From Egibacteraceae bacterium (GTDB lineage: Bacteria > Actinomycetota > Nitriliruptoria > Euzebyales > Egibacteraceae), in the NCBI GenBank assembly GCA_030447925.1, contig JAUJNX010000012.1, positions 47,090 to 111,089 on the forward strand: a DNA stretch of 64,000 bases. The letters are read 5' to 3'. Of this stretch, positions 8,289 through 18,500 are shown piece after piece. Each line of letters starts with the position of its first letter. Position 1 is the first letter of the stretch. The notes below the pieces were generated by a model that saw only the letters and a program-made list of their open reading frames with translations, was not told where the DNA came from and did not search any database. Made by a program: the position numbers and the translations under genes.

Positions 8289-9593
8289 ATGTCCGTCGTC
8301 GAGCTGGCCCGCGACACCGTCCGCGGGGCGACCACGTGGGCGTTCCTGACCGGGCTGTCCTGGTCCGGCGACCTCGGCGCGCAGTTGCTCGACCCGGCCA
8401 CGCGCGCCGACCCCTACCGGCAGTACGAGCGCATCCGCGCGCGCGGTCCGATCGTGCACAGCCGCCTGGGGCTGCTCACCGCCGACCACGCCACGGTCGG
8501 CGCGGTCCTGCGCGACCCGCGCTTCGGCCACGGCGAGGGGGGCCAGCGGGCGGAGGGCACCGGTCCCGTGCTGGCCGGGCGGGCGGAGATCGTCGACCCG
8601 CTCGGCGGCGAGTCCATGATCGGGATGAACCCGCCCGACCACACCCGCCTGCGCAGCCTGACGACCAAGGCGTTCACGCCGCGCGCGATCGCCGGCCTGC
8701 GCCCGCGGATGGAGGAGCTGGCGCACCGGCTCCTGGACGCGCCCGCCCGGGCGGGCGGCCTGGACCTCATGGCCGAGTACGCGACGCTGCTCCCCGTCCT
8801 GGTCATCGGCGAGGTCCTGGGCGTGCCGCCCGAGGACGAGGCGAGGTTCCGCGCCTGGAACGCCGACCTCGCGGCGTCGCTGGACTGGTCCAGCCCTCCC
8901 GCGGCCCGGCGCCAGGCGGGACGGGCGCTGGTGGAGCTCGAGGGCTACCTCGCGGGGCTGTTCGAGCGGCGGCGGCGGGACCCCGGCGACGACCTCATCA
9001 GCCGCCTGCTCGCCGTGGAGGAGGAGGGCGACCGCCTCACCGCCCGCGAGCTGATGGCGACCACCGTCCTGCTCCTGCTCGCCGGCTTCGAGACCACCGT
9101 CAACGTGCTGGGCAACGGGACGCTCGCCCTCCTGCGCCACCCCGGGCAGCAGGGCCTGCTGCGCGACCAGCCGGACCTGATCCCCAACGCGGTCGAGGAG
9201 ATCCTGCGCTGGGACGGCCCCGTGCAGCTGACCGGCCGCGAGGCGCTGGAGCCCGTCCAGCTCGAGGGCGTCGACGTCGTCCCGGGGACCATGGTCGTCA
9301 CCCTGCTGGCCGGCGCCAACCGGGACCCGGCGGTGTTCGACGACCCGGCGACGTTCCGCGTCGACCGCCCCAATGCGCGCCAGCACCTTGCCTTCGCGAC
9401 CGGCGTGCACCACTGCCTCGGCGCCGCGCTGGCCCGCCTCGAGTCCGAGGTCGCCCTCCGCGCGCTGCTCGACCGCTTCCCAACCCTCGGCCTCGCCGGA
9501 CGCCCCGCCCGCCGCCCCACCTTCGTCCTCCGCGGCCTGACCCGCCTCCCCCTCACCGCTGGCCACGCCCCGGCCCGCGCCGCGGTCACCTGA
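8289..9593 (+). CDS. Cytochrome P450 monooxygenase
   Basis: A 434-residue soluble bacterial P450, which would need separate ferredoxin and reductase partners for substrate oxidation. The I-helix oxygen-binding motif AGFETT is at residues 265-270, the K-helix ExxR (EILR) at about 303-306, and the heme-binding loop FATGVHHCLG has its thiolate cysteine at 376. The ATG at 8289 follows an excellent AGGAGGAG site, so the open frame from 8208 is too long. No redox partner gene is adjacent, and the substrate cannot be predicted. Confidence 0.95.
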   Translation: MSVVELARDTVRGATTWAFLTGLSWSGDLGAQLLDPATRADPYRQYERIRARGPIVHSRLGLLTADHATVGAVLRDPRFGHGEGGQRAEGTGPVLAGRAEIVDPLGGESMIGMNPPDHTRLRSLTTKAFTPRAIAGLRPRMEELAHRLLDAPARAGGLDLMAEYATLLPVLVIGEVLGVPPEDEARFRAWNADLAASLDWSSPPAARRQAGRALVELEGYLAGLFERRRRDPGDDLISRLLAVEEEGDRLTARELMATTVLLLLAGFETTVNVLGNGTLALLRHPGQQGLLRDQPDLIPNAVEEILRWDGPVQLTGREALEPVQLEGVDVVPGTMVVTLLAGANRDPAVFDDPATFRVDRPNARQHLAFATGVHHCLGAALARLESEVALRALLDRFPTLGLAGRPARRPTFVLRGLTRLPLTAGHAPARAAVT

Positions 9594-9702
9594 AGCCAGC
9601 TCGCGCGCGGTCGATCGGTCGCCTCGTCACCTTCCGGTCGAGCGTGCAGACTGCGGTCATGACGGACGAGCGGCGGGCGCAGCTCCTCGCGGTCGGCGGG
9701 CG

Positions 9703-12582
9703 GTGAGGGCCGCGCTGCCGGGACGGGGGCCGCTGGGCGGGCTGACGGCCCGGATGGTCCTGAGCGTCCCGCGCGCACCCGACGACGGCCGGCCCGACCC
9801 GGTCCCCGGTCAGCTGCACGCGGCGGTGATCGCCGCCCACGCGCGGTCGGTGGGCCGTCCCGGCGGCGCGGTGGCCGCCTTGTGGGCGCAGCCCGAGAGG
9901 CGCCGGTCGGCGATGTTCGTGCTGGCCTCCGGCCCGGGGGACCTCCTGGCGTCGGGGTTCCCGCCAGGGGCGGTCAGCCGGGTCCTGGAGCCCGAATGGG
10001 TCGACGACGTGCTCGCGTCGTTCCCGCTGTGGGTGCGCTGCCCCGGTCGCGCCGACCACGCGCGGGAGGCGGCCGAGGACGACCCCGTGGCCCTGCTGCA
10101 GGGGTCGTTCGAGGACGTGCTGGCGCACCTGTCCCCGCCGTGGGCGTGGCTGGTGGTCGCCGAGCCGCTGGCACCCGCCGCCGTGGACGAGGAGGCGGGC
10201 CGGATCGCGGCGCGGCTGGCGTCGTTGCGGCCGCAGGAGAGCTCGGAGAAGGCGCAGGTGCGCGCCCGGCGCGACCGCGGCCGCTACGCCGAGCTGGAGG
10301 ACGCCCGGGCGACGGGGCTGTGGGACGTGTCGGTGCTGGTGGGCGGCGGCGACGCGGTGCAGGCGTCAGCCGCGGTCCTGTGCGCGGCATCCGACAGCCG
10401 TCGCCTGCGCTACCGGCTGGCCCCGGCCGGCACCCCGGCGCCGCTGTCCGCCGCCTGGGCGGCCCGTCACGCCGGCGCGGACCTCGACGCCGACGCCAGC
10501 CCGTTCCCCGCCTCCAGCGCCCTGGTGTCGGTGCTGTGCCGCCCACCGGCCCGGGAGCTGCCGGGCCTGCGCGCGACCGCCCGCCACGCCTTCGACCTGA
10601 CCCCCGAACCCCTCGCCGCCGGGCCCGCGGTCACCCTCGGCGATGTCCTCGACGAGGCGCTGCGCCCCGCGCAGCCCTACCGCGTGCCGCTGTCGACGTT
10701 GAACCGCCACGCGTTCGTGGCGGGGGCGACGGGCGCGGGGAAGTCCCAGACCATCCGCCACCTGCTCGAGCAGCTGTCCCGCGCCGACCCGCCGGTGCCC
10801 TGGCTGGTGATCGAGCCCGCCAAGGCCGAGTACGCCCGCATGGCGGGCCGCCTCGCCGACCTCGGCGGCGCGGGTCGGGTGACGGTGGTCCGTCCGGGCG
10901 ACCCGGACGTGCCGCCGGCCTGCCTCAACCCACTGGAGCCCGAACCGGGGTTCCCGCTGCGGTCACACGTCGATCTGGTGCGCGCCCTGTTCACCGCGGC
11001 GTTCCAGGCGGTGGAGCCGTTCCCGCAGGTGCTGAACCGGGCGCTGTCGCTGGTCTACGAGCGGGCCGGGTGGGACCTGGTGACCGGCGATCCCCACCCG
11101 CCGGTGAAGCCGAAGTTCCGCCTCGACGAGCCCGACGAGCCCGCCACCCCCGCCTACCCGACCCTGACCCAGCTGCAGGCGACGGCTCAGGAGGTCGTCG
11201 ACGCGGTCGGCTACGGGCCGGAGATCACCGCCAACGTCCGCGGGTTCGTCGACGTGCGCATCGGCAGCCTGCGCGAGGGCACGCCCGGCCGGTTCTTCGA
11301 GGGCGGGCACCCCCTGGACGTCGGCGCGCTGCTGGCCCGCAACGCGGTGCTGGAGATCGAGGGCGTCACCGACGACCGCGACAAGGCGTTCCTGATCGGC
11401 GCGGTGATCATCCGCATCGTGGAGCACCTGCGCGTGCACCGCCCCGCCCATCGGGGCGGGCTGGCGCACCTGCTGGTCATCGAGGAGGCGCACCGGCTGC
11501 TCCGCGACGGCGTCGAGGGCCCGGCCGCGCAGGCCGTCGAGCTGTTCGCCGGCCTGCTCGCCGAGGTCCGCGCCTACGGCCAGGGGGTGCTCGTCGCCGA
11601 GCAGATCCCCTCCAAGCTGATCCCCGACGTGGTTAAGAACACCGCGCTCAAGGTCGTCCACCGCCTGCCCGCCGCCGACGACCGCGCCACCGTCGGCGCG
11701 ACCATCAACCTGGACGAGGACCAGTCGGAGTACGTGGTGGCCCTGCCGCCGGGTCGCGCCGCCACCGCCATCGACGGCGCCGACCGCCCCCTGCTGATCG
11801 CCGTCCCGCTCGGCGAACCCCGCGAGGACGCCACCACCGCCATCACCACCGCCCCCCTCCGCGCCGCCCGCAGCCCCCTCTGCCCCCCCGACTGCACCAC
11901 CACCCCCTGCACCCTCCGCCAACTCCGCGCCGCCGAACACCTCGCCCACGACCCCCGCCTCGTCCTCTGGGTCGAGCTGCACGTCGCCGCCCTCGTCACC
12001 ATGCGGCCGAAACCCGAGGCCAGCGAGACGTTCAGCACGCGGATCGCGGTGCTGGATGCTCGTCGTCGCGCGTGTGCCGTTGCCCTGGCGTCCCGGCGTT
12101 CGGTCTCCGCCCGGGCGGACGGGGTCGCTCGCTGGGCCAATCTGGACGACCTCGCCGGCCACGTCGTGGCAGAGCTGCTCGGGGACGCCCCACAGGGCAA
12201 TGCACGGCGCTTCGCGGCCGGACCGTTCCGCTGGGTTGATGTACGGCGGGACCTGGCGGCGCACCGCAGGAACGGCCGCCCTGTTCCCGCTCCTCTGCTG
12301 GAGGAGTGGCGGCAACGTCGCGCTCCTGGATTCGGCGGACTGGAGGGGCCCGAGTCGTGGCCGGACGCCCTCCACCGAGGTGACGTCTTGGAGGTGGACG
12401 TCGCATTGGGCGACCTCAAGGCGAGCGGTCTGCTGGGCGCGGTCAAGGCGCTCGGCCTCGGCAACGGGACGCAGTTGGTGGACATCGCGGAGTCGGTGGT
12501 GGTCGCAGACTCCGCGCGGGCCCTCCTCGAGGGCCTCGACGCGTTCCTGGCTCTGGCAGAGAGGGGGGGAGGGGGCGGGTGA
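9703..12582 (+). CDS. HerA/FtsK-like P-loop ATPase
   Basis: A 959-residue predicted hexameric DNA-translocating ATPase. An N-terminal domain of about 320 residues precedes the Walker A GATGAGKS (about 341-348), followed by LVIEPAKAEYARM as in HerA/DUF87 proteins and Walker B LLVIEEAHRLL near 591. A Cys-containing segment (CPPDCTTTPC) sits near 725, with an unassigned C-terminal region after it. The GTG start overlaps the stop of a 15-codon open frame (9659-9706). An ATG at 9754 is an alternative. The stop overlaps the following toxin-like gene by GTGA. Stand-alone HerA proteins often act with nucleases in defence. No NurA partner is present here. Confidence 0.8.
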   Translation: MRAALPGRGPLGGLTARMVLSVPRAPDDGRPDPVPGQLHAAVIAAHARSVGRPGGAVAALWAQPERRRSAMFVLASGPGDLLASGFPPGAVSRVLEPEWVDDVLASFPLWVRCPGRADHAREAAEDDPVALLQGSFEDVLAHLSPPWAWLVVAEPLAPAAVDEEAGRIAARLASLRPQESSEKAQVRARRDRGRYAELEDARATGLWDVSVLVGGGDAVQASAAVLCAASDSRRLRYRLAPAGTPAPLSAAWAARHAGADLDADASPFPASSALVSVLCRPPARELPGLRATARHAFDLTPEPLAAGPAVTLGDVLDEALRPAQPYRVPLSTLNRHAFVAGATGAGKSQTIRHLLEQLSRADPPVPWLVIEPAKAEYARMAGRLADLGGAGRVTVVRPGDPDVPPACLNPLEPEPGFPLRSHVDLVRALFTAAFQAVEPFPQVLNRALSLVYERAGWDLVTGDPHPPVKPKFRLDEPDEPATPAYPTLTQLQATAQEVVDAVGYGPEITANVRGFVDVRIGSLREGTPGRFFEGGHPLDVGALLARNAVLEIEGVTDDRDKAFLIGAVIIRIVEHLRVHRPAHRGGLAHLLVIEEAHRLLRDGVEGPAAQAVELFAGLLAEVRAYGQGVLVAEQIPSKLIPDVVKNTALKVVHRLPAADDRATVGATINLDEDQSEYVVALPPGRAATAIDGADRPLLIAVPLGEPREDATTAITTAPLRAARSPLCPPDCTTTPCTLRQLRAAEHLAHDPRLVLWVELHVAALVTMRPKPEASETFSTRIAVLDARRRACAVALASRRSVSARADGVARWANLDDLAGHVVAELLGDAPQGNARRFAAGPFRWVDVRRDLAAHRRNGRPVPAPLLEEWRQRRAPGFGGLEGPESWPDALHRGDVLEVDVALGDLKASGLLGAVKALGLGNGTQLVDIAESVVVADSARALLEGLDAFLALAERGGGGG

Positions 12583-13256
12583 GGGAGACACCGTCCGAGA
12601 ACCCGATGATCAGGCCGATCCAGGACAGGGAGCCGGAACGGCACACCGGCGACGTCCCAGGAGGAAGCGGAGATCGAGATGAGCGGATCGCACGCTTGCT
12701 CGATGGAAGCGGCGGGCCGCTGCGCGGCGATGACACGCACGACCGCCATGCCGTTGGACGGGCAGAGGACAGCACCTCGCCTCAGGCCCCCACCAACCTT
12801 GGGGAGCGAGAGGCGCTGGGGGACCACGACCGCGACGGGGAGCGGCCGCCGGTTGCCGAGGGCGATCTCGAGCGGGTATCGATCGCGACTCCGTACGGCG
12901 AAGCGCGGCAGTCAGGGGACCGCGCGTCGCTGGAGTTGCGTGAGCGTGTGGAGCGAGGGAACCTCGTCTACCGCCAGGGGGTGCTGGGGGTGCAGCAGGG
13001 GCCGGAGGCGCAGTTCTGGTCGGGGACGCACCCACTCCTGGACACGCGCTTCGCTGACCAGTACGGCCTCCCGGCCGGCAACACGCACCAAGCCGGTTAT
13101 CGCTTCTTTGTGGCGGCGGGAACGCTGGGCGCTGACGCGGACTACGTCACGCGACCGGCACCGGGTATCGGAGGGAACGCTGGCGGTGCTCCGGAACTGG
13201 TGGTGACTCCGGGCGACGTGTCGATGCGCTGGTTTCATATGCCCGATGACGAATAG
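12579..13256 (+). CDS. Orphan polymorphic-toxin C-terminal domain protein
   Basis: A 225-residue protein. Residues 1-125 are low-complexity and charged. The last 90 are compact, with a W-containing segment FWSGTHPLLDTRFADQYGLP, then DYVTRPAPGIGGNAGGAPEL and a WFHMP ending. I recognise this layout (W..NPL, YGLP, TRPAPG, GGA.EV, WF) from C-terminal toxin domains of polymorphic or contact-dependent toxins, though the catalytic activity is unknown to me. No signal peptide or delivery domain is present. The GTG start overlaps the HerA stop. An ATG at 12606 is an alternative. An immunity-like gene follows after 9 bp. Confidence 0.6.
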   Translation: MRETPSENPMIRPIQDREPERHTGDVPGGSGDRDERIARLLDGSGGPLRGDDTHDRHAVGRAEDSTSPQAPTNLGEREALGDHDRDGERPPVAEGDLERVSIATPYGEARQSGDRASLELRERVERGNLVYRQGVLGVQQGPEAQFWSGTHPLLDTRFADQYGLPAGNTHQAGYRFFVAAGTLGADADYVTRPAPGIGGNAGGAPELVVTPGDVSMRWFHMPDDE

Positions 13257-13265
13257 GTTCACGAG

Positions 13266-13544
13266 ATGACACAGGATCCCCACGGTTACGGTCACCTCCA
13301 CGCGGAGCTCACCAGGATCGCCCAGGAGCTCGACCGTCTTGGTCAACCGGAGCTCGGCGACCAAGTCCGCTACGCCCTGCGCTTTTTTGGCACGGGCTCA
13401 CCGAGCGAGTATGTCGGCGAGTCGCGGCTTGCCTTGGAAGGGGTACTTGCGGATTCAACAGCGCTCCCCGATGAACTGCGCGCACGAATAGCGGAGCAGG
13501 TGATGTCAATCCGGCAAGGGCAGGATGCCGTCGGGGGGGCGTAG
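13266..13544 (+). CDS. Immunity-like small helical protein (92 aa)
   Basis: An all-helical 92-residue protein (HLHAELTRIAQELDRLGQPE, GESRLALEGVL) directly downstream of the toxin-domain gene. It resembles the 78-residue protein at 13725-13961 in length and layout: an N-terminal helix pair, a glycine-containing loop, and an R(L/W) segment followed by a C-terminal helix. Its position and its likeness to small partners of polymorphic toxins suggest an immunity role. The stop is followed by, and overlaps by one base, the GTG of the next open frame. Confidence 0.6.
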   Translation: MTQDPHGYGHLHAELTRIAQELDRLGQPELGDQVRYALRFFGTGSPSEYVGESRLALEGVLADSTALPDELRARIAEQVMSIRQGQDAVGGA

Positions 13545-13738
13545 TGCTGTGGCCGGGCGAGCGGCGGCGCGGGGCCGCTGACTTCGTCGAAAGCGCGACG
13601 ATGCGCCCAGGTCAGCACTTCATAACCAGGCCGGCGATCATCCTGCGGGCGGTTATCGAGGTTGTGGTGCCACCAGGGGGCGTCCTCGGGCGCAGCTTCT
13701 CCATCATCGACGGAAAGGACTTGGGTGAGCGAGATTGA
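13544..13738 (+). pseudogene. Second, truncated toxin C-terminus
   Basis: A 64-codon frame whose middle, ATMRPGQHFITRPA...IEVVVPPGGV, matches the end of the intact toxin domain upstream, GADADYVTRPAP...PELVVTPGDV. The conserved GG stretch before the E(L/V)VV strand and the N-terminal half are missing, so it looks like a decayed remnant of a second toxin end. It still overlaps the next immunity-like gene at its stop. It could instead be a small expressed protein. The remnant reading is preferred because it is so short. Confidence 0.5.
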
Positions 13739-13961
13739 CGACCGCCTGACCGCGCTGCGTCGCCGTCTGGAGGCGGCGGGGCTCCAGGACTGGTCGGAGC
13801 GCCTCGATGAGGCAGTGCGCTCAGGCTCGACGGGTGGCGAGATAATGGGGCGTCTGCGATGGGAGGTCGCGCAGCTCTTGCAGACCGAATCTAGCCTGGA
13901 CGCGCCCCTCCGCGCCGAAGCGGAGGAGGTGAATGAACTCCTGCGCTCCACCCGGAGGTGA
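13725..13961 (+). CDS. Immunity-like small helical protein (78 aa)
   Basis: Starts at GTG 13725, which lies inside the end of the preceding frame. The sequence (LRRRLEAAGLQDWSERLDEA, STGGEIMGRLRWEVAQLL) has the GSTG-E-(I/L)-M-RLRW core that I associate with immunity proteins found beside polymorphic-toxin tails. It is a divergent relative of the 92-residue protein. Together with the truncated toxin end in front, it forms a second toxin-immunity unit. The 200 bp that follow, to the PLD gene, hold no gene. Confidence 0.6.
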   Translation: MSEIDDRLTALRRRLEAAGLQDWSERLDEAVRSGSTGGEIMGRLRWEVAQLLQTESSLDAPLRAEAEEVNELLRSTRR

Positions 13962-14160
13962 CCCGGTCCGGCGGCGCTCGAGCGGGTGGCGGACCCATCC
14001 GGCCGGGTCTCGCCACCCGCATCTCCCCCGAGTTCCGCCGTCCTACCGCGCCTCGCCGTCGCCGCCGACTGAACCGCACCGGGTTCAACGTCCTTTTCCC
14101 ACCGTGTACGACGCCAAGGTACAGAAAGGACGACGCGCGACCTTCCTCGGTGAGTAGCGT

Positions 14161-15336
14161 GTGCCGATGCCGGATGGGGATTTCGAGTACCGACCGGGTC
14201 TGAACCAGGTCGTGCCCCTGGGGGAGCGGCTGGCGGCGTCGTTGGAGGGCGCGGACCGGCTGGACCTGGCCGTCGCCTACGCCAAGGCGTCGGGGGCCGG
14301 GGAGTTGCTGCGCGCGGAGGTCCCGCGCAGCAGCCGAGCGGTCGTGGGACTGGGGTTCGGCCTGACCGACCCGCCGGCCGTCGAGCGGTTGCAGGGGTCG
14401 GGCATGGAGGTCCGCTGCGTCGTCGACGCCGCGACGGTCGCCGCCAGCCAGTTCCACCCCAAGCTCTACCTGGCCAGCCGTCCCGGTGCGCTGGTGGTGC
14501 TGTCGGGATCGGCCAACCTGACCGGTGGCGGGCTGCGGCACAACGTCGAGCAGTACGAGGAGCTCCACCTGCCCGATCCGTCGCCCCGCGCCGACGAGCA
14601 GCGGGAGCGCTTCGAGCGGCTGTGGGACCACGGCGTGCCGCTGCAGGACCTGCGGCGGTCCGGGGACTGGGAGGAGTACCGGGAACGGGTCCGGGACCGC
14701 CGGCTGCTCGACCGCGAGGCCCGGCGCAAGGTCCTCCGCCTGGACCGCACCACGGGGCGGCTGGTCGGCCGGCTCGCCCGGGCCGGCACCCGGCGCGCGC
14801 CCGGCTACCTCGGCATCACCCACCCCGACTGGTGGACCCTCCAGCTCGGCCTGCGCGACCAGGCCGATCGGGCGCTGTTCTGGCGCCGCAACACCAACGC
14901 CTTCAGCGCGCTCGCGTCGGGGGGCCTGTTCTTCCACCTCGTGAAGCACCCGAGCGGGCAGGAGGACCTGCGCACCGTCGAGGGCTTCTCCACCTACCCC
15001 GGCGTCTTCGAGACCGGCGAGGCCGAGCAGCTCTGGCGACGCTACGGCCACCTGCTCGGCGTCGACCGGCTGCAGCAGCTGTACGACCGCCTCGGCGTCG
15101 AGCCGGGCCGCACCCTCGGCGTCATCCACCTCGAGGAACCCACCGAGCTGGACCGCCCGGTTCCCCTGGCCGAGCTGCGCGCCAACGGCATCCCCTTCGC
15201 CCGCAACATCGTCAGCGGCCGGACCTTAACTCTGGAGGAGGTGGCCCACCTCCTCGAGCTGGGCGGCCTCGCCACCAACGCCGTGCAGCACCGCCTGGCC
15301 GCCGAACCCAGCACCGCGTACCGCCCCGCCCGATGA
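14161..15336 (+). CDS. PLD-family phosphodiesterase-like protein
   Basis: A 391-residue protein with one HKD-type motif: FHPKLYLA followed by LVVLSGSANLTGGGLRHNVE (about residues 98-130). This is the H-x-K...GSxN pattern of the phospholipase D superfamily, which includes nucleases such as DISARM DrmC. The N-terminal part DLAVAYAKASGAGELLRAEV fits the PLD fold. The C-terminal 200 residues are not recognised. Start is GTG 14161 or ATG 14167. It lies on the same strand, 185 bp before drmD. With the PLD gene at 30039 the island has two such proteins. Confidence 0.8.
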   Translation: MPMPDGDFEYRPGLNQVVPLGERLAASLEGADRLDLAVAYAKASGAGELLRAEVPRSSRAVVGLGFGLTDPPAVERLQGSGMEVRCVVDAATVAASQFHPKLYLASRPGALVVLSGSANLTGGGLRHNVEQYEELHLPDPSPRADEQRERFERLWDHGVPLQDLRRSGDWEEYRERVRDRRLLDREARRKVLRLDRTTGRLVGRLARAGTRRAPGYLGITHPDWWTLQLGLRDQADRALFWRRNTNAFSALASGGLFFHLVKHPSGQEDLRTVEGFSTYPGVFETGEAEQLWRRYGHLLGVDRLQQLYDRLGVEPGRTLGVIHLEEPTELDRPVPLAELRANGIPFARNIVSGRTLTLEEVAHLLELGGLATNAVQHRLAAEPSTAYRPAR

Positions 15337-15521
15337 CGGAAGATCACCTTGAGTGACGCCCTTAGCTGGCCGTAAGGTACAGGCGGCTCGAAGGGCGCGG
15401 AACAGTACAGCCCGGCTAGGGTGACGAACTGCGTGACAGCCGCTCCAGCGGTGACGTCTGTAGAGGACTGGGGTGGCGGGACCAGGGGGCGAGGGGTGGA
15501 CGTTCGCGACGTCAGGTCGAG

Positions 15522-18500
15522 GTGGCTGATCAGACCTCGAAGGCCCGCGGCCGGCATCTCGAGCGTCCTGTGCTGACCGTCGCGCCGAGCGCCCAGTCCA
15601 CCCAGGGACCCCAGATCGGGGAGCTGGTCCGGGTCCGGGGCCAGCACTGGGTCGTCGCGCGGGTCCACCACAGTTCGCAGCCGGCCGATGAGCTGGCGGC
15701 GACCCGCTCGCCGGCGCGGACGCTGGTGACGCTCGCCAGCGTCAGCGACGACGACCTGGGCGAGGAGCTGACCGTCCTGTGGGAGGTGGAGCCCGGCCGC
15801 GAGGTGCTCCCCAGCACCCGCCTCCCGGACGTCACGGCCGACCGCTGGGACGACCCCCAGCGCCTGGGCGCGTTCCTCGATGCCGTGCGCTGGGGCACCG
15901 TGGCGAGTGCCGACACCACCACCCTCCAGGCGCCGTTCCGGTCGGGCATCACGATCGAGGAGTACCAGCTGGAGCCGGTGGCCAGGGCGCTGGCGATGCC
16001 GCGGGTCAACCTGCTCATCGCCGACGACGTCGGCCTGGGCAAGACGATCGAGGCCGGGCTGGTCGCGCAGGAACTGCTGCTGCGCCACCGTGCCCGCCGG
16101 GTGCTGGTGGTCTGCCCGGCGCCGCTGACCCGCAAGTGGCGAGAGGAGCTGCTCGCCAAGTTCGGCCTGGACTTCGTGGTGCTGGACGCCGCGGCGCTGC
16201 GGGACCTGCGGCGGTCGCACGGGCTGCAGGCCAACCCCTTCACCGTCCACCCGCGCACGGTCATCAGCCTCCAGTGGCTGCGGACCCCGCGCGTCCAGCG
16301 CCTCCTCGACGAGGTGCTGACGCCCCAGACCCGGCACGCGGGGTTCTTCGACCTCCTGATCGTCGACGAGGCGCACCACTGCGCGCCGCCCGCGCCGCGC
16401 CGGGGGCGGGGATATGCGGTCGACAGCCTGCAGACCCAGTGCGTCCGCCGGATCAGCGAGCACAGCACGCACCGGCTGCTGCTGTCGGCGACGCCGCACA
16501 ACGGCTACAGCGAGTCGTGGCAAGCACTGCTCGAGATCCTCGACCCGCGCCGGTTCGCCCGGGGGGTGGAGCCCGACCGCGAGGTCGTCGATCAGGTGGT
16601 GGTGCGCCGGCTCAAGGACGACCTGCTGCGCCCCGACGGCAGCAAGCGGTTCCCCGGGCGCCTCCCGCCGCGCGCCATCGAGGTCACCTACACGCCACAG
16701 GAGCGCCGCGCCCACGACCTCCTCGAGCGCTACGCCGCCGCCCGGCGCGGCGCCGGAGGGGACCGCTCGCACGACCTGATCCTGCTGCTGCTCAAGAAGC
16801 GGCTGTTCTCGTCACCCGCGGCCTTCGCCCGCACCCTGGTGGCCCACGTCGAGACCCTCCGGCGCGGCCGGGCTCCCGCGGACCACGACCTGCCCGAGTG
16901 GCTGGAGGACGCGCTGGGCTGGGACGACGCGCTCGTCGACGACGAGGGGGGCGAGGAGTCCGAGCGGGTGCTGCTCAACCGCCTGGAGGGCGGCGACACG
17001 CTCGACGACGAGGCCGCTGCCCTGCTCGACCAGCTGCGGCAGTGGGCGGACCGCGCCGCGGAGCCCGCCGACAGCAAGGCCACCGCGCTGGTTGCGGAGC
17101 TGGAGCGGATCTGTGTCGACCGGGGCCGGTGGACCGACGACCGCGTCATCGTGTTCACCGAGTACGTCGACACGCAGCGGTGGCTGGCGGGACTGCTCGA
17201 GGCCCGCGGTCTGGGCGGCGAGCGGCTCGGCCTGCTGTACGGCGGCATGGACGAGCGCAGGCGCGAGCACCTCAAGGCCGCGTTCCAGGCCGCGCCGCAC
17301 CGGGACCCGGTGCGCATCCTGCTCGCGACCGACTCCGCCAGCGAGGGCATCGACCTGCAGCGCCACTGCCACCGGGTCATCCACTACGACATCCCCTTCA
17401 ACCCCAACCGGCTCGAGCAGCGCATCGGCCGCGTCGACCGGCACGGCCAGACCCAGCCGGTCGAGGTCGCGCACTTCGTGGGCACGGGCTGGGAGGACGC
17501 CGGGACGAGCTCCTACCGGGACGACCTGGAGTTCCTCAGCCGCGTCGCGCAGAAGGTCGCGACCGAGCGCCGGGACCTCGGCAGCGTCAATCCGGTGCTG
17601 GCCGCGGCGGTGGAGGCGCGGATGCTCGGGCAGGTCGCGCTGGACCCGCTGGCGGTGCAGGCGAAGCCGACCACCGCGATGCTGCACGCGGAGCGCCGGT
17701 TGCGCGAGCAGGTGCAGCGGCTGCGCACGCAGCTCGACGGCAGCCGCGAACGCCTGCACGTCGCCCCGCGCAACGTCCGCCGCGTGGTCGACACCGCCCT
17801 GGTGCTGGCGGGGCAACCACCGCTCGCGGACCTCGGGGGCGGTGAGATCGCGCCGCCCGCGCTGCGGTCCGGCTGGGAGCGGACGGTCATGGACCTGGCC
17901 GACCCGCTGACCGGCGAGCCCCGGCCGCTGACGTTCGACCCGCAGGTGTCGGGCGAGCGCGACGACGTCGTGCTGGCCCACCTCGAACACCCGCTCGTGG
18001 CCCAGAGCACCCGGCTCCTGCGCAGCGCGGTGTGGGGCGACCGCACGCCGTTGCACCGCGTCGCGGCGGTGCGCGCCGACCTCCCCGGCGACCTCGGCGG
18101 GCTGCTGGTCGCGGTCCTCGCCCGCCTCGTCGTGGTCGGCGCGGACGGGGCTCGCCTGCACGAGGAGGTCGTGCTGAGCGGCCGGGTCCTGCCGGAACGC
18201 GGTCGTTCGCGGCGGCTGGAGCTGGAGCAGCCCCGCTTCGCGCCGTTGCGGGACGCAGTCGAGGCGGCGCTGGAGCCTGACGCGTGCCGTCCGGCGCCCG
18301 ACGGCGCGCGGGACCGGCTGGTCGCCGAGTGGGAGGGTCTCCAGCCGTTGCTGGCCGAGGACGTGCGCGCGCGGGCCCGGGAGGTGCTCGACCGGCTGGG
18401 GCGGACGCTGGAACGGCGTGCCGCGGAGGACGTGCGGCGGGCCGAGGAGGTCTTCGTGCAACTCGAGGCCACCCTGCGGGCGGCGCTGGCCGACCAGGGT

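Noticed and set aside
14161..18461. Long minus-strand frames opposite the PLD and SNF2 genes
   Set aside because: They mirror the coding strand, have biased composition and no motifs.
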